Assembly (NCBI GenBank): GCA_031265015.1
Contig: JAISDG010000109.1
Coordinates: forward strand, 1-11,642
From: Spirochaetaceae bacterium
GTDB lineage: Bacteria; Spirochaetota; Spirochaetia; Treponematales; Breznakiellaceae
Length of the DNA: 11,642 nucleotides
Reading direction: 5' to 3'
Position numbers and translations under genes: made by a program. The notes under the pieces are model-generated. The model did no database searches, had not been told where the DNA came from, and saw only the letters and a list, made by a program, of their open reading frames with translations. This document shows, piece by piece, positions 1 through 6,349 of the stretch (its first letter is position 1; every line of letters starts with the position of its first letter).

Positions 1-40
1 AGGGCTTGTAGATTATCTTGTCACTTACGCCTTTGCTCAT
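1..40 (-). CDS. Probable transposase, first 13 codons only (cut by window edge)
   Basis: Reading leftwards from an ATG at 40-38 gives MSKGVSDKIIYKP, still open at base 1. A short polar start followed by a K-I-x-YKP segment is reminiscent of the beginning of IS1182-type transposases, which often start with a basic stretch and then a Y-x-PYNQ-like motif. Only 13 residues are visible, there is no clear Shine-Dalgarno sequence before the ATG, and the family call is made from memory of the motif. The nearby hairpin and repeat-rich DNA fit an insertion-sequence end. It could equally be a chance reading frame. Confidence 0.35.
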   Translation of the reverse strand, partial: MSKGVSDKIIYKP

Positions 41-114
41 GGGGATAGTTTAGCATGCATTTTGCCGTACAGGGAAAAAATATAAGGAGCTGCCCTTACT
101 TTTTGGACAGCCCC
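1..114 (-). mobile_element. Possible insertion-sequence end with terminal repeat
   Basis: The minus strand from about 114 begins GGGGCTGTCCAAAAAGT, which resembles the start of IS1182-like terminal repeats, and leads after about 75 bases to the putative transposase start at 40. The first ten bases of this end (114-105) can also pair imperfectly (8 of 10) with GGAGCTGCCC at 86-95. The other end of the element and any target duplication are outside the window, so the element boundary is a guess. Confidence 0.3.
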
Positions 115-161
115 AGGCAGGGGTTACAGCGCCATCCGTGGCGCCTAAAGCAGAGGAAGAA

Positions 162-256
162 GAATTTTACCACGGACAGACACAGACCAACACGGACAAA
201 AGTAAGGAATTGGAACAACAGGTCCGTGTTTGTCCGTATGGTCCGTGGTTAAATTC
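162..256. repeat. Imperfect long inverted repeat (ACCACGGAC type)
   Basis: The arm 162-197 and the arm 222-256 are near reverse complements. Both contain ACCACGGAC near the outer edge and end with ACACGGAC at the inner edge, with a few mismatches and one single-base indel, around a 24-base loop. Within each arm the word CGGAC recurs every 10-20 bases. This looks like a dispersed intergenic palindromic element rather than a gene. It could fold into a long hairpin in RNA from either strand. Confidence 0.7.
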
Positions 257-334
257 TTTACCACGGAGTCGAAAAAGTAAAGAACAAGGTAAAAAACTTT
301 TTCGACTTCTTCGCCTTCGCGGTTTATAATTCTT
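252..334. repeat. Second imperfect palindrome next to the first
   Basis: GTCGAAAAAGT (268-278) and ACTTTTTCGAC (296-306) are perfect 11-base inverted repeats. The flanks continue the symmetry loosely: AATTCTTTACCACGG on the left and CGCGGTTTATAATTCTT on the right. It shares the CCACGG core with the preceding palindrome, so the two look like related units in tandem. Confidence 0.55.
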
Positions 335-357
335 GTTCGTAGCGGTTTATAATTCTT
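319..357. repeat. 16-base direct repeat
   Basis: GCGGTTTATAATTCTT occurs at 319-334 and again at 342-357, offset by 23 bases. It is probably a duplication of the outer edge of the neighbouring palindromic unit. Confidence 0.6.
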
Positions 358-387
358 TGTTTACGGTAAGTCCCTTTGCGGCACAGT

Positions 388-422
388 TCCCCGAATTGCG
401 GATTACCTTTAGCCTTCGGGGA
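388..422 (-). terminator. Stem-loop just past the activase stop codon
   Basis: TCCCCGAA (388-395) and TTCGGGGA (415-422) form a perfect 8-bp stem with a 19-base loop, four bases past the minus-strand stop codon. There is no U-run after it, so it is not a canonical intrinsic terminator. It may instead stabilise the 3' end. Confidence 0.3.
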
Positions 423-425
423 GCT

Positions 426-3400
426 TCACTTCCCCGCCGCCAGGGGCAGCTCGTCCGCTTCGCCCGCCGGGACGCCCTTTGGGACGCCCGCCGGGGCGTC
501 CACCAGGCCGGAAAGATCGTTGTTCCCCCTGAAACGCAGTACGTTCACCATAAAGATGTTGAGTTTGTTGATGATATTGGGGGGAAGCAGGTTTCCGTCC
601 ACTTCTACCGACAGGATCGGATAATTCCGCTCCCGGGCCCAGGGGGTAAAGATCCCTTCGATGACCCGGCCGATAAGGCAGGCAAAGGGGCTGATGTTGA
701 CAATCCCCGAATAACCCCGTTCCATGGCGGTGGCCGCGACTCCGCTGGATACGGCAATTTCCGAATTTAATTCCAGGTTAACAAAGTGCTTTTGGGTGAC
801 GGCCATGATCTCGTGCATATCGTGGGGGGGTTCGGGGACCAGCCCCGTGGGCTCCAGGATAGCGATAACCTTCTTTTCCACCGAATGTTTCCACCACTCC
901 TCCACCGCCAGTTTTTTAAGATCCCGCCAGGGTTTTGAAAAAAGCCTTCTTCCCGGTTTCCGCAGCCTGACAAGTTTTTTAAGGGCATATTCCCGCACGA
1001 AGTCCAGATAGTGGATCCATTCGGCGATGCTGGCCACCTTGACGACAATGCCCCGCTCGCTCATCAAATCAATTAATTCGCCCACGGCAAAATCGTCCCG
1101 GCGGACATAAATTTCGCCCACGATAAGGACCTTGGGGCAGTCGGCGATTTTTCGCTTCAGGGGGATTTTCTTTACATCCTCCGCTACTTTTTTCAGGTGC
1201 TTCCACACTTTTTCAGGTTCATGCTCCACGGTGCGCATCAGGCCCCGCCAGGATGTATCAAAGTCCGCGATGGCCGTTTCGGGATTTACCGCGGTCGCTT
1301 TCAGGGCGGTTTGTATGTCCTTTAAATAATCGGCCAGGACAAAACCCCGCCACATTTCCCTGGCAAAGCCCGGCCCCAGTTCGCCGTAGGAATTATCGGC
1401 GGAGAGGATAAAAACCACCACGTTCTCCAGCCGCAGATCCCGAAACAGGTTTTCGTAAAACACAAAGTACTGGCCCGTCCTGCAGGGGCCGGTGGTAATC
1501 GGCACAAAGAGGAGGTACAGTTCGTCCTTGCGGTATTTGTCCCCGGCAAAATACTGGAGGGCGCTTCCCAGCACCAGGTGGCTGGGGACGCATTCCTTCC
1601 CCGACGCGTGGGCCCGGGCAACCTGGATTGTCCTGGGGGTAGCCACCGGCAGGGCTTCGGCGTTGATCCCCAGGCTCCGGACCGCCGCCCCGATATACTC
1701 GGTGGAGATGGCGCCCATATTGGAAAGGAGCAGCTTGACCCGCTTGTTGTTTCTGATCGGCACCCGCTCGCCGGTTTTTTCGTTGTCGATTCGCAGTTCC
1801 TCCCCGGGGCTTCCCGCGGAGGGATCGTAGACAAACTTCCAGCCGTTGCTGTACCGTTCCGCTTCGATTTTGGTTTTCTTGGAACGGTAGCCGTCGATGA
1901 TGTCGAGGAACGCTTCCACCCGGGTATCCACTCCCGCGTCCGCGGAATGGGAATCCAGTTCCAGCACCAGAAAAGGCTTCTGTCCCATGATCCATTTTAG
2001 ATAGTGGAGGATGAACGAGTCGGGGGCGCAGGAAAAGTTGGTGATATAGGTAACGTAGACGTTGTCCTCTCCTTTAAGAAGCTCCGCGGCCTTGACATCC
2101 TGCTGGCCGTAAAACCAGTACATGTTGGGAAAGATCGTTTTATCTTCAAAGGGCAGAATGTCAAAGGGAACGATTGAATAGCCCCGGGTGGTAAACTTCC
2201 GGGGGATCCCCATGTTGGCCTCCGCGGTAAAGGCGTTGTAGGGCCTGCCCAAAAGGGCGATAACGGGCCTGCCCGCCCTGCGGGATTCTTCCAGCGCTTC
2301 CCGGCCCAGCCGGGCTGCCGCTCCGGCATATTCCCGCTGTTTTGCCATGGCCCTGGTAAAGGCCGCTTTTGTTTCCCCTTCGCCAATGCCGAGCTTTTTT
2401 GTCATTTCGCAGAACAGTTCCAGGGCCTTCCCCTCGCCGAACTTAAAGCTGACCACCAGGGGCAGCCAGCGTTTTTTGTCCACGTCGGGAAAGGCCTTTT
2501 CTATATAGTAGGGAAGGCTCTGGGTTATGGGACAAAAGTTGGCGTGAACCTCTTCTTCGTAACTTGGCATGTCCCGGAAGTGGGGCAGCAGTACATAGTC
2601 CGCCCCCTTGTCCAGGCAGTCCTGCACCGCCCCGTGGGCAATCTCCGCGGGAAAACAATAGGTGGATTCCGCCCGGGCAACCCCGGCGTGAACCACGCCG
2701 GTGGAGAGGAAGGTCCTAATCCCCAGTTCGTGAAAAAACCAGCTGTAGAGGGGATAGAGGTTGTGGATGGAAAAAGCCCGGGGTATGCCCACTACAAAGT
2801 TTCGCCCGGGGTTTTGCTCCGCTAAAGCCTTATCTCCGTCTTTTACAACCGGCGGATCGGCGGCTGCGGGTCCATCCTTTATGACCGATGGAGCCGCAAA
2901 GGTTTCGAACAACAGCCGCTGCCGTTTTTCCACATAGTCAAAAACCGGAACGTCCGCGGCCCCCGCCGGCAGCTGCTTGCGCATGTTGGTGTATTTGTTG
3001 CAGCGGCCCCCGAACATGTACTTGTGGTCCGCCACGTTCAATACCTGTATGGGGCAGTAGTTATCACAGCTCTTACACTGGAATATCCGCTCGTAGACAA
3101 TTTCCCGGGTCCGGAGCCCTCCGATGTCCACCTCCTTTTCCGCCAGAAGGCCCTCGGCGTTTTTTCGCTTCGCCAGCAGGGCCACGCCAAAGCAGCCCAT
3201 CAGTTCCGGGGAGGGAGGCACCAGGATTTCCTTGTCCAGCATCATGGCAAAGGCCAGGGGTACGGCGATATTTTTTGCCACCCCGCCCTGGAGGAATATC
3301 TTTCCCCCGATGGTACGGTTTCCCACTACCCGGTTCAGGTAATTCGCCACGATGGAGCAGACAATCCCCGCGGTGATGTTTTCCTTGGTGGCCCCCTGCT

Positions 3401-4856
3401 GTACCGCCTTGCGGATATCGCTGTTGATAAAGGCCGAACAATGCTCGCCGAATTTCAGGGGAGCGTCGGCCCGAAGGGCCAGAGGGCCGATCTCCGGGGC
3501 GCTGTGGATGGACAGATCCCCCGAAGCGCTTTCTTCCAGGAACGACCCGGTGCCCGCGGAACAGGCTTCGTTCATCGCGTAATCGATGGGGACCCCGTTT
3601 TTAAGGAGCACGTACTTGGCGTCCTGGCCGCCGATTTCAAAGATCGTTTCCACCCCCGGATCAAAGTAGGTGGTTCCCACCGCGTGGGCGATGATTTCGT
3701 TGTACACCCCGGGAGTTTCCAGAAACACGCCGAGGATCTCCCGGCTGGAACCGGTGGCGGCCACCAGCCGTATATCAACGGTCCCGCCGCCGGTGTCGGC
3801 CGCTACCTTTTCTTCTATAATGCGAAGACATTCCTTAAGGGCTTTGACCGGATCGCCGTGGGTACGGCCGTAATGGCTTGCCGCGATTTCATCGGTTTCC
3901 ATGTCGACCAGGCAGGCCTTGGTTGTGGTGGAGCCCCCGTCCACCCCTAAAATATACCTGCGGCCCGGACGGACAACGCCGCCGGAATGGTCAAAGAACC
4001 GGACCTTTTTTTCCCAGTCTTTCAGGGCCGGCAAGGTGCCAAAGCGGATATCGTTGGCTTTAAGGAGCCTGCCTTCCGCCGGCAGGGGCGTCCCCGATTC
4101 GGGAGCCAGGATCGCCGCCCCCAGGGCTTCGAAAACCGCCGCGGATTCGGGGACGATGAATTCTATCTGCGGCGACAGTTCCCTGATAAACCGGAGTATG
4201 TGGCGGTTCAGGGTAATGCCCCCCGTCAGCACTACTTTACCGGAACTCAGCTTGGCCCGTTTGAGAAAGTCGATCACTTTAACGGACATCACGTTGGAAA
4301 GGGACAGGACTATGTCGTCCTTAGTGGCTTCCCGCTTGTTCAGCCGGTGGGTACAGTCGCTCTTCATAAACACCGAACACCGGGTGGAAAGGGGATAGAC
4401 TTTGGCGGTATCGGGAACTTTGTCGATATCCGCCAGGGACATATCCATCCGGGCCAGCTGCTGCTTGAGAAATTCGCCGGTACCGCTGGCGCACTTGTTG
4501 CCGGAAAAGTTGTTGATGATCTTTCCCGAATCGTCCAGGCGGTACACGATAAGGTCTTCGCCGCCCATGGACACCACCGCGTCCGCCTTAATCCCCAAAG
4601 CCCGGAGCGCCGCTTCCACGCACAGGGGTTCCAGGGTGCCAGCGGCGTCAAACATAAAGCGGCCCTCGTTCCCCGTCACCAGGGCGGCAACGCCCGGCCG
4701 TACTTTCCCTTCCGCCAGCAGTTTTTTAACCGCCGCGGCAAAATCCCCCTCATGGGGAACAGCGGCGCTCCACAGGCACGTAAAGTCCCGTTCGTCCTTT
4801 TCCACCAGGGCCATTTTAAGGCTGGTAGAACCGATATTGATACCAAGGGATTGCAT
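426..4856 (-). CDS. Giant 2-hydroxyacyl-CoA dehydratase activase/dehydratase-like fusion protein
   Basis: This 1476-residue protein joins two BadF/BadG/HgdC-type ATPase domains to DUF2229 and HgdB-like regions. Domain one (about 1-250) has GINIGSTSLK (5-14), GGED (98-101), KCASGTGEFL with C122, C160 and VLTGG. Domain two (about 301-565) has GVDGGSTTTK (304-313), GGQDAK (409-414), ACSAGTGSFL with C432, C473 and FLQGGVAKN. C593, C596, C601 and C619 follow. The rest (about 688-1450) carries conserved-looking cysteines at 734, 775, 943, 1089, 1125 and 1393. In known activases, ATP hydrolysis drives an electron from a [4Fe-4S] cluster to a dehydratase or reductase partner; here both partners seem to be in one cytoplasmic chain. 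The substrate is unknown. The start was chosen at 4856 because GAGGAAGA (4861-4868) precedes it and the GINIGS motif follows. The open frame continues upstream to 5351, but only as antisense of perR. The length fits the 1400-1500 residue family known from anaerobes. Confidence 0.9.
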   Translation of the reverse strand: MQSLGINIGSTSLKMALVEKDERDFTCLWSAAVPHEGDFAAAVKKLLAEGKVRPGVAALVTGNEGRFMFDAAGTLEPLCVEAALRALGIKADAVVSMGGEDLIVYRLDDSGKIINNFSGNKCASGTGEFLKQQLARMDMSLADIDKVPDTAKVYPLSTRCSVFMKSDCTHRLNKREATKDDIVLSLSNVMSVKVIDFLKRAKLSSGKVVLTGGITLNRHILRFIRELSPQIEFIVPESAAVFEALGAAILAPESGTPLPAEGRLLKANDIRFGTLPALKDWEKKVRFFDHSGGVVRPGRRYILGVDGGSTTTKACLVDMETDEIAASHYGRTHGDPVKALKECLRIIEEKVAADTGGGTVDIRLVAATGSSREILGVFLETPGVYNEIIAHAVGTTYFDPGVETIFEIGGQDAKYVLLKNGVPIDYAMNEACSAGTGSFLEESASGDLSIHSAPEIGPLALRADAPLKFGEHCSAFINSDIRKAVQQGATKENITAGIVCSIVANYLNRVVGNRTIGGKIFLQGGVAKNIAVPLAFAMMLDKEILVPPSPELMGCFGVALLAKRKNAEGLLAEKEVDIGGLRTREIVYERIFQCKSCDNYCPIQVLNVADHKYMFGGRCNKYTNMRKQLPAGAADVPVFDYVEKRQRLLFETFAAPSVIKDGPAAADPPVVKDGDKALAEQNPGRNFVVGIPRAFSIHNLYPLYSWFFHELGIRTFLSTGVVHAGVARAESTYCFPAEIAHGAVQDCLDKGADYVLLPHFRDMPSYEEEVHANFCPITQSLPYYIEKAFPDVDKKRWLPLVVSFKFGEGKALELFCEMTKKLGIGEGETKAAFTRAMAKQREYAGAAARLGREALEESRRAGRPVIALLGRPYNAFTAEANMGIPRKFTTRGYSIVPFDILPFEDKTIFPNMYWFYGQQDVKAAELLKGEDNVYVTYITNFSCAPDSFILHYLKWIMGQKPFLVLELDSHSADAGVDTRVEAFLDIIDGYRSKKTKIEAERYSNGWKFVYDPSAGSPGEELRIDNEKTGERVPIRNNKRVKLLLSNMGAISTEYIGAAVRSLGINAEALPVATPRTIQVARAHASGKECVPSHLVLGSALQYFAGDKYRKDELYLLFVPITTGPCRTGQYFVFYENLFRDLRLENVVVFILSADNSYGELGPGFAREMWRGFVLADYLKDIQTALKATAVNPETAIADFDTSWRGLMRTVEHEPEKVWKHLKKVAEDVKKIPLKRKIADCPKVLIVGEIYVRRDDFAVGELIDLMSERGIVVKVASIAEWIHYLDFVREYALKKLVRLRKPGRRLFSKPWRDLKKLAVEEWWKHSVEKKVIAILEPTGLVPEPPHDMHEIMAVTQKHFVNLELNSEIAVSSGVAATAMERGYSGIVNISPFACLIGRVIEGIFTPWARERNYPILSVEVDGNLLPPNIINKLNIFMVNVLRFRGNNDLSGLVDAPAGVPKGVPAGEADELPLAAGK
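482..501. repeat. Perfect 8-bp inverted repeat inside the activase C-terminus
   Basis: GGACGCCC (482-489), a four-base loop and GGGCGTCC (494-501) lie in the codons for the repetitive tail PAGVPKGVPAGE. It probably reflects duplication of GC-rich codons, though it would form a strong RNA hairpin near the 3' end of the message. Confidence 0.5.
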
Positions 4857-4891
4857 ATTCTCTTCCTCAAAAAAACATAATCCGGGCAATC

Positions 4892-4929
4892 GGCCGAGGG
4901 CTTCGGCACGGCGGCCGAAGCCCTCGGCC
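4892..4929 (-). promoter_or_regulatory. Perfect 16-bp hairpin in the activase mRNA leader
   Basis: GGCCGAGGGCTTCGGC (4892-4907) and its exact reverse complement (4914-4929) enclose a six-base loop. In the minus-strand transcript the hairpin is followed after 16 bases by seven U residues (4875-4869) and immediately by the ribosome binding site of the activase gene. The distance to the U-run is too long for a standard terminator. It may act as a leader structure affecting translation, pausing or mRNA stability, or be a mobile palindrome. Confidence 0.6.
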
Positions 4930-5007
4930 CGGTGGCCGGAACCGGCGGCTATAACCAGGCCGTACCCGGAGGCCGTGGTCACCCGGCATTCCTGTCTAAT
5001 TTTGTCA

Positions 5008-5036
5008 ATGATACCAGACAAGAAAAAAGGGTTCAA
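5008..5036 (-). promoter_or_regulatory. Possible second promoter for the activase gene
   Basis: On the minus strand TTGAAC (5036-5031) is followed after 17 bases by TATCAT (5013-5008), a reasonable sigma-70 match. A start near 5001 would give a leader of about 145 bases that still contains the 16-bp hairpin. It lies outside the palindrome at 5078-5099, so it would not be blocked by a repressor bound there. Confidence 0.4.
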
Positions 5037-5070
5037 GGGGACGTATTTTTTAAAAAAAAGATAAAATCCC

Positions 5071-5098
5071 TTGACAAAATAATAATAGTTATTATTAT
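5071..5098 (+). promoter_or_regulatory. perR promoter
   Basis: A consensus TTGACA (5071-5076) is followed after 16 bases by TATTAT (5093-5098). The predicted start of transcription is only about seven bases before the perR ATG at 5112. The palindrome at 5078-5099 fills the spacer and the -10 element, so a bound repressor would exclude RNA polymerase. Confidence 0.65.
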
Positions 5099-5099
5099 T
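5078..5099. promoter_or_regulatory. Candidate PerR/Fur operator (perfect 10-2-10 palindrome)
   Basis: Arms AATAATAATA (5078-5087) and TATTATTATT (5090-5099) are exact reverse complements around GT. The AT-rich symmetry resembles Fur-family boxes, whose PerR consensus is TTATAAT-N-ATTATAA, although the half-site spacing is not identical. It overlaps both divergent promoters, so one repressor could silence perR-rubrerythrin and the activase gene together. Confidence 0.6.
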
Positions 5100-5110
5100 A
5101 CTATTGTCAA
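5082..5110 (-). promoter_or_regulatory. Activase promoter overlapping the perR promoter
   Basis: On the minus strand TTGACA (5110-5105) is followed after 17 bases by TATTAT (5087-5082). It occupies the same DNA as the perR promoter in the opposite direction; the outer TTGACAA and TTGTCAA are the two -35 elements. Transcription would start near 5075 and give a leader of about 220 bases before the activase ATG at 4856. Confidence 0.55.
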
Positions 5111-5111
5111 T

Positions 5112-5555
5112 ATGGAAACCCCCAGAAAACACAGCATAAAACGGGACGCCATTCTTAAGCTGCTCCGTTCTACCGCAACCCATCCCGGAGCCCAGTGGGT
5201 CTACAGCCAGCTTAAACCCCGGATCCCCGATCTTTCTCTGGCCACGGTATACCGGAATCTGAACATTTTCAGGCAGGAAGGATTGGCCCTTTCCCTGGGA
5301 GCGGTGAACGGCGAGGAACGGTTTGACGGGACGGTAGAACCCCACCCCCACTTTATATGCGGCCGCTGCGGCGTGGTCCTTGATTTACCGCCCGAAGAGG
5401 CGGAAACTTTATTACAGGGCTTTGAGAAAAATCTTGAGGGGCTTCCTTTTTCTATTGATTTTCGCAGGACGGTATTTTACGGCCTCTGTGACGGCTGTGC
5501 GGCGGACGCTCCCGGCCAGCCGTACCTCGGCCAGCCGCCGAAGGCCGGTTTGTAA
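5112..5555 (+). CDS. perR: Fur-family peroxide-responsive repressor, PerR type
   Basis: A 147-residue Fur-family regulator. The winged-helix part contains LSLATVYRNLNIFRQEGL (41-58), the usual recognition-helix region. Candidate regulatory metal ligands match the PerR pattern: H24 (HPGAQWVY), D72 (RFD), H78 and H80 (HPH), and D91. Aspartate in RFD is typical of PerR, where Fur usually has glutamate. Two CxxC pairs (C83/C86, C126/C129) would hold the structural zinc. PerR proteins bind Fe or Mn and lose DNA binding when peroxide oxidises metal-ligating histidines. The start at 5112 is the only methionine in the domain and gives the normal family length. No Shine-Dalgarno sequence precedes it, and the predicted transcript starts only a few bases upstream. 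It is followed 87 bases later by rubrerythrin, a typical PerR target. A role in metal sensing rather than peroxide sensing cannot be excluded. Confidence 0.85.
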   Translation: METPRKHSIKRDAILKLLRSTATHPGAQWVYSQLKPRIPDLSLATVYRNLNIFRQEGLALSLGAVNGEERFDGTVEPHPHFICGRCGVVLDLPPEEAETLLQGFEKNLEGLPFSIDFRRTVFYGLCDGCAADAPGQPYLGQPPKAGL

Positions 5556-5642
5556 CAGGAATACAGCGGCGCGGCCCAACCACGCTTAGGCGCGGATTAG
5601 GCAGTAAAACCGTTGTTATATTATTTTTTTAAGGAGACCATC

Positions 5643-6188
5643 ATGAAATGGATCTGTCAGGTTTGCGGTTATGTCTACGAGGGGGATAAGCCTCCCGAGT
5701 CCTGTCCCCAGTGTAAGGCCCCCGCCTCCAAGTTTACGCAGCAGTCGGGGAGCGGCGTCCAGGCCTTTGCCGCCGAGCATGTGGTAGGCATTGCCGCCGG
5801 AACGGAAGAGGACATCAAGGAAGATCTGCGGGCGCACTTTAACGGCGAATGCAGCGAAGTGGGCATGTACCTGGCCATGAGCCGGGTAGCCGAGCGGGAG
5901 GGATATCCGGAAATCGCCGAGGCCTACAAACGGTATGCCTTTGAGGAAGCGGAGCACGCCGCCAAGTTTGCCGAACTTTTAGGCGAGGTGATCACCAACA
6001 GCACCAAAAAGAACCTTGAGCTGCGGATCGAGGCGGAGTACGGCGCCTGCGCCGGCAAGACCGATATTGCCAAGCGGGCCAAAGAGCGGAACTACGACGC
6101 GATCCACGATACGGTCCACGAAATGGCCAGGGACGAAGCCCGGCACTGCGCCGGCTTCCGGGGACTGCACAAGCGGTATTTCGGCTGA
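5643..6188 (+). CDS. Reverse-type rubrerythrin (rubredoxin domain first)
   Basis: A 181-residue protein. An N-terminal rubredoxin-like domain has C5xxC8 and C21xxC24 for one Fe. A ferritin-like four-helix domain from about residue 55 follows, with ExxH motifs at 102-105 and 165-168 and further candidate diiron glutamates E69, E132 and E160. This order is the reverse of classical rubrerythrin and matches the clostridial reverse rubrerythrins, which reduce hydrogen peroxide (and oxygen) with electrons from NAD(P)H-driven rubredoxin reductase. AAGGAG at 5631-5636, six bases before the ATG, fixes the start. It lies 87 bases after perR on the same strand and is probably cotranscribed; no strong separate promoter is seen in the gap. 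In Clostridium, reverse rubrerythrin is known to be under PerR control, which supports the regulatory reading here. No reductase partner is in the window. Confidence 0.93.
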   Translation: MKWICQVCGYVYEGDKPPESCPQCKAPASKFTQQSGSGVQAFAAEHVVGIAAGTEEDIKEDLRAHFNGECSEVGMYLAMSRVAEREGYPEIAEAYKRYAFEEAEHAAKFAELLGEVITNSTKKNLELRIEAEYGACAGKTDIAKRAKERNYDAIHDTVHEMARDEARHCAGFRGLHKRYFG

Positions 6189-6191
6189 CAG

Positions 6192-6261
6192 AAACGCCCA
6201 TGAAGCGCATTACGGATGCCGCGGATCCTGTCCGGAGCTTTCCCGCCTCATGGGCGTTTTT
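6192..6261 (+). terminator. Rho-independent terminator after rubrerythrin
   Basis: AAACGCCCATGA (6192-6203) and TCATGGGCGTTT (6248-6259) are exact 12-base reverse complements, followed by T residues to 6261. The 44-base loop can form its own small stem (CGGA with TCCG). It begins four bases after the rubrerythrin stop codon. Confidence 0.65.
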
Positions 6262-6276
6262 AACATAAGCGCCGTG

Positions 6277-6282
6277 TATAAT
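6277..6282 (+). promoter_or_regulatory. Isolated TATAAT box in convergent spacer
   Basis: A perfect -10 hexamer lies between two terminator-like structures, with no good -35 element at 17 bases upstream and no downstream plus-strand gene. If active it would give an RNA of about 60 bases ending at the U-run at 6343-6349. Confidence 0.2.
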
Positions 6283-6312
6283 AGCCCCCCGGCTACATAA
6301 AACCCGGCATGA

Positions 6313-6349
6313 CGGGACAACCGCCTCCACGCGGCCGCCCGGTTTTTTT
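6313..6349 (+). terminator. Terminator-like hairpin with T7 tail
   Basis: CGGG (6313-6316) pairs with CCCG (6338-6341), and CCGC (6321-6324) with GCGG (6331-6334), followed by seven T residues (6343-6349). On the plus strand this looks like an intrinsic terminator. The T-run overlaps the stop codon of the minus-strand 74-residue gene. On the minus strand only a weak 4-bp stem followed by T4 (6316-6299) is available. Confidence 0.5.

Larger units (their letters stand above)
41..425. other. Gene-free repeat-rich spacer
   Basis: No convincing coding sequence is seen here. Short reading frames exist but show low complexity and follow the repeats. The stretch holds the putative insertion-sequence end, a small perfect hairpin at 129-144 (GCGCCA, four-base loop, TGGCGC), two longer imperfect palindromes (162-256 and 252-334), a 16-base direct repeat, and a stem at 388-422 next to the stop codon of the large activase gene. 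Confidence 0.6.

Noticed and set aside
162..357. CRISPR array
   Set aside because: Repeats are palindromic, few, imperfect and unevenly spaced, with no unique equal-length spacers or cas genes.
482..501. Hairpin as transcription terminator
   Set aside because: It lies within the coding sequence and has no U-run.
3024..4880. Long plus-strand frames opposite the activase (308 and 297 codons)
   Set aside because: They are shadows of a GC-rich coding strand; the minus-strand protein has clear family motifs throughout and these have none.
4857..5351. 165-codon upstream extension of the activase reading frame
   Set aside because: It runs antisense through perR and the promoter region, has no family resemblance, and a good ribosome binding site plus the GINIGS motif fix the start at 4856.
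5112..5555. Iron-uptake regulator Fur sensu stricto
   Set aside because: The RFD aspartate and rubrerythrin neighbour favour PerR, though this is not proof.
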